Below are positions 1 through 9,349 of a stretch of DNA of 64,000 nucleotides, piece by piece (the first letter of the stretch is position 1; each line of letters starts with the position of its first letter). The stretch spans positions 310,001 through 374,000 of the forward strand of contig NZ_NOII01000002.1 in NCBI RefSeq assembly GCF_002245695.1, written 5' to 3'. This DNA comes from Fictibacillus aquaticus (lineage in GTDB: Bacteria > Bacillota > Bacilli > Bacillales > Fictibacillaceae). The notes below the pieces were generated by a model, which worked only from the letters and a program-made list of their open reading frames with translations, did no database searches and had not been told where the DNA came from. Both the position numbers and the translations under genes were made by a program.

Positions 1-1165
<1,165 letters not shown>

Positions 1166-1169
<4 letters not shown>

Positions 1170-2890
1170 GGTTTCACTCCAATCATTTCATGAATCCCTT
1201 TTCCGGGAGCGATCATCGGATAAACGTTTTCTTCTTTTGTCACTCGGCAGTCTAGCAGAATAGGCTTCTTCAGCTTTAGCGCCTTTTTTATGCAGGCTGT
1301 AATTTGATCTTCAGCTGTGACCTTCATTCCCTCAATTTCGTATGCCTGCGCGAGCTTCACAAAATCAGGCTGATGGCTTTCGATTGATTCTGAATATCTT
1401 TCTTCATAAAAGATCTCCTGCCACTGCCTGACCATCCCGAGTGATGCATTATTGACGATGACAATGATGATTGGAAGCTCCAGTTCACGAACAACGGATA
1501 GTTCCTGCAGCGTCATCTGAAATCCTCCGTCACCAACGATCGCGACGACTGGTGATTCAGGTTGTGCCAGCTGAGCTCCGATGGCAGCCGGGAAACCGAA
1601 TCCCATCGTCCCAAGCCCCCCTGACGTCACCCAGCGGTTAGGATTGCGGAACGGGTAATACTGAGCTGCCCACATTTGATGCTGCCCAACATCTGTCGTA
1701 ACGATTGCATCACCGGAAGTCGCTTCATGAATAAGCTGTATCAGCCTTTGAGGCTTTAACGTTTGCGGCTCGCTTCTATACCAGAGTGGATATTCATCCT
1801 TCATCTGCTCCAAATATTGTCTCCAGGTTTGCGTATCATTTGCTGCAGGTCCCTCTTGCAGCAAAGCTGTCAGGGTGGCCTCGGCACAGCCTACAATCGG
1901 AATATGTGTGTAAACATTCTTGCCGATCTCAGCCGGATCAATGTCAATGTGAGAAACTACTGCCTGTTTAGCAAAATGGGCGAGGTTGCCTGTCAGCCTG
2001 TCATCAAAGCGTGCACCGATAGAGATCAGCAGATCGCATTCATAGATGGCCATATTTGCGCTGTATGTTCCGTGCATCCCGGCCATTCCTAGATGAAGCG
2101 GATGATCTCCTGGAAAGCTTCCGAGACCGAGCAGTGTATTAGCAACGGGAATATGATGCTGCTCGGCGAACAACAGCAGTTCACTGTTCGCCCCTGCCGC
2201 GAGTACTCCTGCACCTGCTAAAATAACAGGCTTTTGTGATTGCTGAAGCGCTTCTAGCAGTCTTTTTACCTGCAGCAGGTTTGGCTGAGTATTCGGCTGA
2301 TAGCCAGGAAGGCTGATTTCAGTCGGTTGTTCCATCACCCCTTCAGACACGGAAACATCTTTAGGTATATCGATTACAACAGGGCCTGGCCGGCCTGACT
2401 TAGCGATATGAAATGCTTCTCTAACGATACGCGGCAGATCGTCGACACTGCGGACCTGATAGTTGTGTTTCGTAATAGGCATCGTGATTCCGACGATGTC
2501 TGCCTCCTGAAATGCATCTGTTCCAATGACGCTTGTCGCTACCTGACCAGTAAAGATAACAAGAGGAATCGAATCGATCATCGCATCCGCAATGCCAGTT
2601 ACTAGATTGGTTGCACCAGGACCAGACGTAGCGATAACAACACCAGGCTTCCCTGTCACTCTTGCATAACCTTGAGCAGCATGGATGGCGCCTTGCTCAT
2701 GCCGTGTAAGAACATGCTTGATTGGATGCCTGTAAATCGAATCGTAGATCGGCAGCACGGCTCCGCCGGGATAGCCAAACACCATTTCTGTTTCTTGCTC
2801 TTCGAGAAGCTGGATCAAAAGGTCTGCACCGGATACCTTTTCAGGCTGCCAGTCTGTTTTTTCTTCTCCAGCCCAACTGCTGGCTCTCAT
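1166..2890 (-). CDS. ilvB: acetolactate synthase large (catalytic) subunit
   Basis: Thiamine-diphosphate enzyme that condenses two pyruvates, or pyruvate with 2-oxobutyrate, as the first common step of branched-chain amino acid synthesis. The catalytic glutamate is in [15 protein letters not shown] (about residue 65). The TPP/Mg motif is the GDGG...NN stretch about 130 residues from the C-terminus. I start at the second of two close ATGs (2888-2890) because GGAGG lies 7 bases upstream, giving 574 aa. An upstream in-frame start would add 16 hydrophobic residues encoded by the T-box terminator tail and is unlikely. The gene is led by its own T-box. Confidence 0.96.
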
Positions 2891-2910
2891 TCTCATTCCT
2901 CCTTTTATTA

Positions 2911-2972
2911 AAAAAAATGAAGAAAAAAAGCCTTCCACCCCTTATGACAGATTTCTCCTGTCATAAGGGGTG
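2911..2972 (-). terminator. T-box intrinsic terminator of ilvB leader
   Basis: Perfect 15-bp arms CACCCCTTATGACAG and its complement, at 2936-2950 and 2958-2972, with a 7-base loop. On the minus strand a U-rich run follows (2911-2930). It lies just downstream of the T-box sequence and would compete with the antiterminator. Confidence 0.93.
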
Positions 2973-3195
2973 AAAAGCTTATTTCCACGGTACCACCCTT
3001 ATTCACGGCTTCAAATGCCGCCTCATGAGCAATTATCGCTCGTTTTATAACAGGTACAGCGGGATGCTGCACCCGGACTCTCCTAATCGCACTAGCTTTC
3101 AAAGAGTCACTCGGGAGGGATGTCCTGGAATGCAATGCCGCCGGTTCCCAGCAATTCCGGCTCTCTGCGGGCATCTGTTCATACCATTATTCTCC
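2936..3195 (-). promoter_or_regulatory. T-box riboswitch leader between ilvD and ilvB
   Basis: The conserved T-box sequence AAGGGTGGTACCGTGG is at 2985-3000 on the minus strand and pairs with the 5' arm of the terminator region. Upstream are AGAGAG and a GGAAnnGCnGGGAACC stem-I distal region. The specifier is ambiguous: CTC (Leu) or GTG (Val) both sit in the ...GAGTGACTCTTTGAA... loop at about 3094-3108. The leader lies inside the ilv cluster, so it uncouples ilvBNC expression from ilvED. Confidence 0.93.
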
Positions 3196-3212
3196 GTCAT
3201 CGTTTTGAAATG

Positions 3213-4880
3213 TTAAATTTTCAGAACTCCCCCAGTATTGGCGGAAGTAACAAGCTTTGAGTATCTGGCTAAATAACCTGATTTAATTTTTGGCGGAGGC
3301 TCTACCCAGCCCTCAGCCCGCTTCGAAAGCTCTTCTTCTGTTAAAGAAAAATGAAGCGTACGGTTTACTAAATCAATTATGATGCGGTCACCGTTTTGCA
3401 AAAATGCGATGGGGCCGCCCTCTGCGGCTTCAGGAGAGATATGTCCGATGGAGATCCCTCGTGATGCTCCTGAAAATCTGCCATCCGTTATAAGCGCTAC
3501 CTTTGTGCTTAAGCCCCGCCCAGCAATGGCTGAAGTAGGAGCGAGCATCTCGGGCATACCTGGTCCTCCTTTAGGCCCTTCATAGCGGATAACAACCACA
3601 TGGCCTTCTTTCACTTCACCGCTGTTGATGCCGGCAAGTGCATCATCCTGAGACTCATAACAGATAGCTTCACCCTCAAAGACACGGATAGAAGGGTCAA
3701 CCGCCCCAACTTTTATGACACTGCCGTCAGGCGCCAGGTTCCCATACAAGATGCTCAAACCTCCTGTCGGGGAATATGCTGTCTCCTTTGACCTAATAAC
3801 ATCATGTTCGCTTACTTCAGCAAGAGCGACTGACTCGCCGATCGTTTTCCCTGAGACCGTCAGCCGGTCTGTATGGATTGCTCCCTCTATTTTGCATAGC
3901 TCATTAATGATCGCACTCACTCCGCCAGCATCATGAACATCCTGCATTGAATAATCTGATGCGGGACTGATCTTCGACAAGTATGGGACTCTTTCAGCTA
4001 TGCCGTTGACACCGCGCAAGTCATAGTCGATTTCTGCTTCATGTGCGATAGCAAGCATATGAAGCACGGTGTTTGTCGATCCACCCATCGCCATATCGAG
4101 CGCAAATGCGTCATCGATAGCTTCCTTCGTGATGATGTCACGAGGGCGAATGTCCTTCTCGACCATATCCATCAGATGCTTTGCCGCTTCTTTTATTAAA
4201 TTCTGTCGTTCTTTGGACGTGGCGACAATTGTCCCGTTGCCCGGAAGCGCGATTCCCAGCATTTCCATGATTGAATTCATGCTGTTTGCTGTAAACATCC
4301 CGCTGCAGGATCCGCAAGTAGGACAAGCACTAGTTTCAAGCTCGAGAAGCTCTTCGCGGCTCATTTTTCCTGACAGATGTGATCCTACCCCTTCGAAAAC
4401 AGATGCGAGAGACAAGGATTTCCCTGCTGAAGATTTCCCTGCTTCCATTGGTCCGCCGGACACGAACACAGCTGGTACATTCGTCCTTACAGCTGCCATC
4501 AGCATCCCAGGGGTAATCTTGTCACAGTTCGGGATGTAGAAAACACCGTCAAACCAGTGTGCGTTTATTACGGTTTCAGCAGAATCTGCGATCAGCTCGC
4601 GGCTTGGCAAGGAATATCTCATCCCGATATGTCCCATTGCAATACCGTCATCTACCCCGATGGTGTTGAACTCGAACGGGATACCGCCTGCTTCTCTAAT
4701 CGCTTCTTTAACCGTTTCAGCCACTTTGTTCAGATGCATATGGCCCGGGATGATATCAACATAAGAATTACAGACGCCGATAAACGGTTTATTCATATCT
4801 TCCGGGCTGACCCCGGCAGCATGAAGAAGGCTGCGATGCGGCGCCCTGTCTATACCATTTTTGATCATATTGCTGCGCAT
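3213..4880 (-). CDS. ilvD: dihydroxy-acid dehydratase
   Basis: Dehydrates 2,3-dihydroxy-isovalerate and -methylvalerate to the 2-keto acids in valine, leucine and isoleucine synthesis. 555 aa, full length. Iron-sulfur ligands of the IlvD/Edd family are visible: Cys37 (GVCNSY), Cys119 ([10 protein letters not shown]) and Cys192 in [16 protein letters not shown]. It lies 21 bases downstream of ilvE and upstream of the ilvB T-box. No terminator separates it from the T-box leader, so a long ilvEDBNC transcript is possible. In B. subtilis ilvD is elsewhere in the genome. Confidence 0.97.
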   Translation of the reverse strand: MRSNMIKNGIDRAPHRSLLHAAGVSPEDMNKPFIGVCNSYVDIIPGHMHLNKVAETVKEAIREAGGIPFEFNTIGVDDGIAMGHIGMRYSLPSRELIADSAETVINAHWFDGVFYIPNCDKITPGMLMAAVRTNVPAVFVSGGPMEAGKSSAGKSLSLASVFEGVGSHLSGKMSREELLELETSACPTCGSCSGMFTANSMNSIMEMLGIALPGNGTIVATSKERQNLIKEAAKHLMDMVEKDIRPRDIITKEAIDDAFALDMAMGGSTNTVLHMLAIAHEAEIDYDLRGVNGIAERVPYLSKISPASDYSMQDVHDAGGVSAIINELCKIEGAIHTDRLTVSGKTIGESVALAEVSEHDVIRSKETAYSPTGGLSILYGNLAPDGSVIKVGAVDPSIRVFEGEAICYESQDDALAGINSGEVKEGHVVVIRYEGPKGGPGMPEMLAPTSAIAGRGLSTKVALITDGRFSGASRGISIGHISPEAAEGGPIAFLQNGDRIIIDLVNRTLHFSLTEEELSKRAEGWVEPPPKIKSGYLARYSKLVTSANTGGVLKI

Positions 4881-4901
4881 CAGCTACATCTCCTATTCCG
4901 T

Positions 4902-5807
4902 TTAAACCGCATGAACGGTTTCTGATTCTGGATAAACCTTTACTCCTTCTTTCACGACACTCTTTCTAAAATATTGAAGAATTTTAGCTGTATGCGGTCC
5001 TGGCGAACCATCACCAATGGTCCTTCCGTCTACCTTTACAACCGCGATAACCTCAGCTGCCGTTCCTGTAAGAAACACTTCATCTGCTACATACACATCG
5101 TGACGAGTGAATGGCTCTTCCCTGACATCGTATCCTTGTTCAGCTGCGATCTCGATGATCGCGTTTCTTGTGATTCCTTCCAATGCCCCGAGATAGCCCG
5201 GCGGCGTCTTGATCACGTTATTTTTAACGATAAAGACGTTGTCTGCAGAACCTTCTGCTACGTATCCTTGATCATTAAGCATCAAAGCTTCGCTTACTCC
5301 AGCTAGACTTGCTTCAATCCTCACTAAAATGTTATTCAAATAGTTCAGTGATTTCACTTTCGGGCTAAGTACGTCAGGTCTGTTTCTCCTGCTCGCAACA
5401 GTGATGATCTCAAGCCCTGTTTCATAAAGTTCCTTAGGGAAGATTGCCAGTTTTTCGGCGATAATGATGACCCCCTGCTTTTTACATTTAAATGGATCAA
5501 GTCCTAAATCGCCTTTCCCTCTTGAAATCACCAAGCGGATATAGGCATCACGCAGTGAATTCCTTTTCAAGGTTTCAACGATGATGTCCGTCAACTCTTC
5601 TTTAGTGTGTGGAATATTAAGCATGATTGACTGCGCCGACTCATAAAGCCGCTGAAGATGCTCATCCAAACGGTAAACGTTCCCGTCGTACACACGAATG
5701 CCTTCGAACACCCCGTCTCCGTATAAAAAGCCGTGATCATACACGGATACTTTAGCATTTTCCTTTTCAACAAATTCACCGTTTACATAAACCCATTGTT
5801 CGGACAT
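4902..5807 (-). CDS. ilvE: branched-chain amino acid aminotransferase (fold type IV)
   Basis: PLP enzyme that transaminates 2-keto acids to Val, Leu and Ile. The chosen start gives 301 aa beginning MSEQWVYVNGEF; AAGGAGG is 6 bases before this ATG and 3 before the ATG immediately upstream. A longer in-frame start at 5849 lacks a binding site and overlaps the promoter. The family motifs YDHGFLYGDGVFEG (about 23-36), the PLP lysine in PKVKSLNYLNN (about 152) and the C-terminal EVFLTGTAAEV are all present. D-amino-acid transaminase is the nearest alternative, but the ilvD neighbour favours BCAT. Confidence 0.93.
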   Translation of the reverse strand: MSEQWVYVNGEFVEKENAKVSVYDHGFLYGDGVFEGIRVYDGNVYRLDEHLQRLYESAQSIMLNIPHTKEELTDIIVETLKRNSLRDAYIRLVISRGKGDLGLDPFKCKKQGVIIIAEKLAIFPKELYETGLEIITVASRRNRPDVLSPKVKSLNYLNNILVRIEASLAGVSEALMLNDQGYVAEGSADNVFIVKNNVIKTPPGYLGALEGITRNAIIEIAAEQGYDVREEPFTRHDVYVADEVFLTGTAAEVIAVVKVDGRTIGDGSPGPHTAKILQYFRKSVVKEGVKVYPESETVHAV

Positions 5808-5865
5808 CATGATCCTCCTTGTCTTATTTTTAGAATATTTAAATAACAACTTGATAATGTTGACT

Positions 5866-5894
5866 ATATTACGCCCCTTTCAAAGAGGGGTCAA
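5866..5894 (-). promoter_or_regulatory. SigA promoter of ilvE-ilvD
   Basis: Minus-strand -35 TTGACC (5889-5894), 17-base spacer, -10 TAATAT (5866-5871). The spacer is itself an inverted repeat (5874-5890, CCCCT...AGGGG), which may be an operator. Confidence 0.85.
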
Positions 5895-5917
5895 CCGTCT
5901 TTTTTTGTTCAAATTTG

Positions 5918-5932
5918 AAATTTCAGAAAAAT
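5918..5932 (-). promoter_or_regulatory. CodY box upstream of ilvE
   Basis: The 15-base site AAATTTCAGAAAAAT matches the CodY consensus AATTTTCWGAAAATT at 13 of 15 positions. It lies about 24 bases upstream of the -35 element. CodY control of branched-chain amino acid genes is well established in Bacillus. Confidence 0.75.
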
Positions 5933-5941
5933 AAGTTATAT

Positions 5942-5955
5942 TGCAAGCGTTTTCT
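5942..5955. promoter_or_regulatory. cre-like site (CcpA) upstream of ilvE
   Basis: TGCAAGCGTTTTCT differs from TGWAARCGYTWNCW at one position. It is centred about 90 bases upstream of the predicted ilvE start site. That position resembles the activating cre of the B. subtilis ilv-leu operon. Confidence 0.55.
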
Positions 5956-6007
5956 TTCTGTCTGCAATAGGCTTTTCCGGCATACGCCAGCCAAATTGTA
6001 AATGTTT

Positions 6008-6021
6008 TTAAAACGCTTACA
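6008..6021. promoter_or_regulatory. second cre-like site upstream of ilvE
   Basis: TTAAAACGCTTACA differs from the cre consensus only at position 2. It lies between the tRNA terminator and the first cre-like site, about 155 bases from the predicted start site. Confidence 0.4.
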
Positions 6022-6051
6022 TTATTAACAGAAGAGGCTATACAGGAACAC

Positions 6052-6082
6052 AAAAAAGACCTCAGCATAAAAGCTGAAGTCT
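6052..6082 (-). terminator. terminator of the tRNA-Gly/tRNA-Arg transcript
   Basis: Minus-strand stem AGACTTCAGC / GCTGAGGTCT with a 6-base loop, followed by TTTTTT. It is 28 bases downstream of the tRNA-Arg 3' end. Confidence 0.88.
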
Positions 6083-6110
6083 AAAGATTAAAGTTATGTA
6101 TGAGATAAAA

Positions 6111-6187
6111 TGGCGTCCCAGGAGAGATTCGAACTCCCGACCGTACGCTTAGAAGGCGTATGCTCTATCCGGCTGAGCTACTGGGAC
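6111..6187 (-). tRNA. tRNA-Arg (anticodon TCT)
   Basis: 77 nt with genome-encoded CCA. Acceptor GTCCCAG pairs with CTGGGAC. The anticodon stem TACGC/GCGTA encloses loop CTTCTAA, so the anticodon is TCT, reading AGA. The T-arm has GGTTCGAATCC-type sequence (GGAGTTCGAATCTC). Confidence 0.96.
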
Positions 6188-6368
6188 AAATATGTATTGG
6201 AGCCCTTTTCGCAAAATAATGCGCTTTCCGCTATTATTCTACGCTGCGGGCACACAGGTTCGTTTCCCTCGTCGACTCGGAAACTGTTTTATAAACTGCT
6301 ACATTTTAATTTAAGTTTTTAGTTGGTCAAACCTATTCGTGCCATTTGCTGCGTGAGAAAAATACAAA

Positions 6369-6442
6369 TGGAGCGGGTGATGAGAATCGAACTCACGACC
6401 AGAGCTTGGAAGGCTCTTGTTTTACCATTAAACTACACCCGC
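6369..6442 (-). tRNA. tRNA-Gly (anticodon TCC)
   Basis: 74 nt with encoded CCA. Acceptor GCGGGTG pairs with CACCCGC. The anticodon stem AGAGC/GCTCT encloses loop CTTCCAA, giving anticodon TCC, reading GGA. It is first in the two-tRNA transcript, 181 bases before tRNA-Arg; nothing recognisable lies in that spacer. Confidence 0.96.
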
Positions 6443-6470
6443 AATAAGAAGTGTAACAGCGACATAACTT

Positions 6471-6499
6471 AATATACACCATCATTAATTCTATGTCAA
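6471..6499 (-). promoter_or_regulatory. SigA promoter of the tRNA operon
   Basis: Minus-strand -35 TTGACA (6494-6499), 17-base spacer, -10 TATATT (6471-6476), about 30 bases before tRNA-Gly. Near-consensus strength is usual for stable RNA. Confidence 0.88.
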
Positions 6500-6510
6500 C
6501 AATCTATTTG

Positions 6511-6552
6511 AAAAAAGATTCAACATGCCTCAAGCAATGCTGAATCTTTTTT
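6511..6552 (-). terminator. terminator overlapping the end of ysnB
   Basis: Stem GATTCAGCAT / ATGTTGAATC with a T-run on the minus strand and an A-run at the other flank, so it may work in both directions. The ysnB stop codon (6530-6532) lies in the hairpin loop region. Confidence 0.85.
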
Positions 6553-7048
6553 TCATTTCTTCAAGCCGTTCACCATCCAAGGTATAGAACTCAACAACCA
6601 TCTGACCGTCTTGGATTTCGCATAAAGCATATGTTTTTTCTTTTCTTCCCCTCGGCATTCGGATACTGCCTGGATTGATGAAAACAGTACCGCTGCGTTC
6701 AAAAGCTTCGGCTACATGCGAGTGTCCAAAACAGACAATTTTCGCACCAGTTTCTTCAGCCCTGTAAGCAAGGGCAAGATGCCCCATCTTTACGTTATAA
6801 AGATGCCCGTGCGTGATGTACATTGCCGCATCCCCAAGCGGCTCAATCGCTTCCGCTGGAAACTCGCTGCTGTAATCCATATTGCCTTTAACGGTGACAA
6901 AGCCCTCTAATTCCCCAGACTTTGGATGGAGTTCAGAATCACCGCAATGAATCATAATGTCCGCGTCGCTGCGGTGTCTTTCTTTTATTATGTTCAATTC
7001 CTGAGTCAAGCCATGGCTGTCGCTTACAATCAAAGCTTTCACACTCAT
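6530..7048 (-). CDS. ysnB: MJ0936/YfcE-type metallophosphoesterase
   Basis: Small calcineurin-like phosphodiesterase of 172 aa. Metal-binding motifs in order: SDSHG (residues 9-13), HCGDSE, GNMD, THGH and GHSH. The substrate in vivo is not known for most members; nanoRNA or cyclic-dinucleotide breakdown has been proposed for relatives. The ATG at 7046-7048 follows GGAAGGAGAGG. An upstream TTG (7066) would add 6 residues but overlaps the binding site. The gene is 20 bases after rdgB and shares its transcript, as in B. subtilis. Confidence 0.9.
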   Translation of the reverse strand: MSVKALIVSDSHGLTQELNIIKERHRSDADIMIHCGDSELHPKSGELEGFVTVKGNMDYSSEFPAEAIEPLGDAAMYITHGHLYNVKMGHLALAYRAEETGAKIVCFGHSHVAEAFERSGTVFINPGSIRMPRGRKEKTYALCEIQDGQMVVEFYTLDGERLEEMKKRFSIA

Positions 7049-7068
7049 CAGATCCTCTCCTTCCAATT

Positions 7069-7662
7069 TTATTTTAAGTCATTTAAGTTCAGCGTTTCCT
7101 GCAAATGTTTGAGCGCGGCTGCACGATGGCTGATCTTATTTTTTTCTTCCTTTTCCAGCTCGGCCATCGTTTTTTTCTTATCAGGCAGATAAAAGACCGG
7201 ATCGTAACCGAAACCGTTGCTTCCACTTCTCATTAAAGCAATTTCGCCTTCACATGTACCTCTGAATACGGAAGATGGCTTGTCCGGGATCGCAACAGCC
7301 AGCGCACAAACAAATCTTGCACTCCTGTTCTCGGTACCTTCAAGTTCTTTTAGCAGCTTATCGATGTTCATATCATCATTCTTGGCAGCACCTGCATAGC
7401 GAGCTGAATAAACGCCGGGTTCTCCGTTCAGAGCATCCACTTCAAGGCCGGAATCATCCGCGATCACGGGTTTTTGAATCAATTCGCAGATCGTCTCCGC
7501 TTTTAACTTTGCATTTTCTTCAAACGTAGTCCCCGTTTCCTCAACATCTGTAATGCTTTCAAAATCCAGCAAAGACAAAATTTGAAACCCTTCAGGCTCT
7601 AACATGGTTTGGAATTCTTTAATTTTTCCAATGTTTTTTGTAGCGATTACGATTGTGTTCAT
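7069..7662 (-). CDS. rdgB: XTP/dITP diphosphatase (non-canonical purine NTPase)
   Basis: House-cleaning enzyme that hydrolyses dITP, XTP and dHAPTP to monophosphates and keeps deaminated purines out of nucleic acids. 197 aa. N-terminal ATKNIGKIKEF carries the phosphate-binding Asn and Lys. ADDSGLEVDALNGEPGVYSARYAG (about 69-91) is the metal and base recognition signature, and GFGYDPVF plus SHRAAAL close the site. Called ysnA in B. subtilis. There rph lies directly upstream; here only about 150 bp of non-coding sequence separate it from gerM. Confidence 0.96.
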   Translation of the reverse strand: MNTIVIATKNIGKIKEFQTMLEPEGFQILSLLDFESITDVEETGTTFEENAKLKAETICELIQKPVIADDSGLEVDALNGEPGVYSARYAGAAKNDDMNIDKLLKELEGTENRSARFVCALAVAIPDKPSSVFRGTCEGEIALMRSGSNGFGYDPVFYLPDKKKTMAELEKEEKNKISHRAAALKHLQETLNLNDLK

Positions 7663-7756
7663 TGTAATTTATCCTCCAGGCTCAATCTGTATATATAGTC
7701 TTTTCCCATATAAACTTCCATTCAATCAGTATTCCGCAATGGAACAACATAAATAA

Positions 7757-7782
7757 ATAGAGAGGGTGTACACCCTCTCTAT
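7757..7782 (-). terminator. palindromic terminator of gerM
   Basis: A perfect 26-bp palindrome with arms ATAGAGAGGGTGT / ACACCCTCTCTAT, 28 bases past the gerM stop. The trailing T-run is interrupted (ATTTATTTATG), so termination may be partial, letting rdgB be read through. Confidence 0.75.
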
Positions 7783-7809
7783 ATCGTACCACATCATTAA
7801 ATAATTATA

Positions 7810-8856
7810 TTAAAACTCGCCTGTATTGACAGATTCCGGCCTTGAAACCGGTGCAGTCAGCTGTTTGCCTTTTTCGTTCATCACTTTCGACTTGCCATCC
7901 ACCTGAATCGCTACTTGCTTGACTCCTTTAATATCTGTCAGAGACAGAACGATTGAATTTAGTACGGCATCTGTGATCATGTGCTCTTCCTTGTTTCCAA
8001 GTACAGCTTTATTAAAGTTTAAAGTAACGACGCCATCCTTCACGACAGGCGTGCTTAGCAGACTCACATCGCCTTGAAAATCGGAAAGCAGTCCGCTTCT
8101 TTCTGACGGCCCTTCGATCAGCTGCTGTATCGTCGCCGTAACGCGGTCTGAGCCCGTATCAGCAATACGGCGTGTCACAGGAACATAATATGTCTGGTCA
8201 TTCGTCTGCGCCAAGAAATATAGCGTGACGAGCTCGCTGTTTGTCACATCAGCTGTACTTCCCATTTCAAGGTTGATGCCATCAGCCCGGCTTACACCTG
8301 AATGTATCGGCGTGTTGTTGACAGGCATAGCATTCTGATTTTTTCCTTCAATTTGAATTTTTACGTTTTTAACATCTTTAAATTGAGTCAGTGTAAAGGT
8401 AATGGCCTGCAGAATCTTAGATTCATCCTCAGCGCGATAATCTTTGAATTCTTTAGAGAAATTCGCTACCGCTGTTCCATCCTTGATACTTACACCCATA
8501 ACTTCGGTGTCAGCAGGAAGGACCGCTTGAAAGCCATTCGGCAGCATGTTACTGACAGGACCGTCTTTTACGAGATATTGGAGCACTTGTTTAGCGGAAG
8601 CATCATTTTTTGGCAGTGCCATAACCTGCGGGACGACCATGTTGTTGCTGTCAAACAAGTACAGCTGTCGTTTCACCCCGTTTTCCGCAGCAGCCTTTTG
8701 TCCGTTCTTATCTAGCGATTTCCCTTCTTTTACATAATTCACTTTAGGGGGATCGAGTTCATTCCCTGTTTTTTCTCCCCCTATGCCGCATCCAGTGACC
8801 ATTAAAGACAGCGATAATGCAACAAACGGCATACCGGCTCTCCATGATTTCCGCAT
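7810..8856 (-). CDS. gerM: GerM spore germination/sporulation lipoprotein
   Basis: Lipoprotein needed for sporulation and germination; in B. subtilis it helps assemble the SpoIIIAH-SpoIIQ channel complex between mother cell and forespore. 348 aa. The signal peptide ends in the lipobox LMVTGC (Cys about 23). Two tandem GerM domains follow (about 70-190 and 215-330), each with the A.V.NF...F/AV.G pattern. Upstream, ATACATAAT resembles a SigE -10, consistent with mother-cell expression, but no clear -35 is seen. The ribosome binding site is GAAGGAGGG. Confidence 0.93.
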   Translation of the reverse strand: MRKSWRAGMPFVALSLSLMVTGCGIGGEKTGNELDPPKVNYVKEGKSLDKNGQKAAAENGVKRQLYLFDSNNMVVPQVMALPKNDASAKQVLQYLVKDGPVSNMLPNGFQAVLPADTEVMGVSIKDGTAVANFSKEFKDYRAEDESKILQAITFTLTQFKDVKNVKIQIEGKNQNAMPVNNTPIHSGVSRADGINLEMGSTADVTNSELVTLYFLAQTNDQTYYVPVTRRIADTGSDRVTATIQQLIEGPSERSGLLSDFQGDVSLLSTPVVKDGVVTLNFNKAVLGNKEEHMITDAVLNSIVLSLTDIKGVKQVAIQVDGKSKVMNEKGKQLTAPVSRPESVNTGEF

Positions 8857-8987
8857 ACTTTACCCTCCTTCAGTGGTTTGTACTATTATGTATACGAGCC
8901 CTCGTTTCTTTTAGACCAACTACTTTACCTGCAAAAAAAATTAAGATTTTTCGTAAACTATATTTTTTGGAAGAAATCAGAGAAGCC

Positions 8988-9115
8988 GTTGATCTCCGTT
9001 TCAGGCGCACGCTTTCCGCGGGGCGGGCGGTGAGCCCCTTTGCCGCTGCGCGACTTAAAGGGTCTCACCTGTCCCACTGATCCCGCTGGAGTCGGCGCCT
9101 TACACTTCGATCAAC
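8988..9115 (+). repeat. GC-rich palindromic interspersed repeat, copy A
   Basis: A 128-bp imperfect palindrome bounded by GTTGATC and GATCAAC. Outer arms are GTTGATCTCCGTTTCAGGCG and the complement of CGCCTTACACTTCGATCAAC; inner arms are CCGCGGG/CCCGCTGG and GGTGAGCCCCTTT/AAAGGGTCTCACC. Similarity to copy B extends to 8972-9142. It sits in the 493-bp gene-free gap between gerM and murI. The rest of that gap (9143-9297) is AT-rich and holds nothing I recognise; a MarR gene (ysmB) occurs next to murI in B. subtilis but not here. Confidence 0.9.
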
Positions 9116-9297
9116 TTTTTCAATGATGGATTCAAGGTGATGTACGGGGTGTGACTAAAGAATCTACAATTATTATTCAAAAAACGTTTTAAAAAAGATG
9201 CTTTTTCCGCAATCATGATAGGTTATGAAAGAACTCAAGATGTTTAAGGAATATCAAAAGTGAAAACAACCAATTGACGGAAGAGGAAGAGAGCAAA

Positions 9298-9334
9298 TAA
9301 AAAAACAGGTCTGCAAAACTTCTGCATTACCTGT
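9298..9334 (-). terminator. terminator of murI
   Basis: Minus-strand stem ACAGGT..TGCAG / CTGCA..ACCTGT with internal mismatch, followed by TTTTTTT. It is 16 bases past the murI stop. Confidence 0.82.
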
Positions 9335-9349
9335 CTCCAATTTTGTAGA

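Noticed and set aside
2908-3174. 88-aa minus-strand frame
   Set aside because: It translates the ilvB T-box leader, including the terminator; the RNA structure explains the sequence.
4069-4539. 156-aa plus-strand frame opposite ilvD
   Set aside because: Antisense to a fully conserved gene, no binding site, low-complexity Ser/Ile composition typical of a shadow frame.
6188-6368. Possible extra small RNA between the two tRNA genes
   Set aside because: No tRNA-like fold, promoter or terminator found in the spacer.
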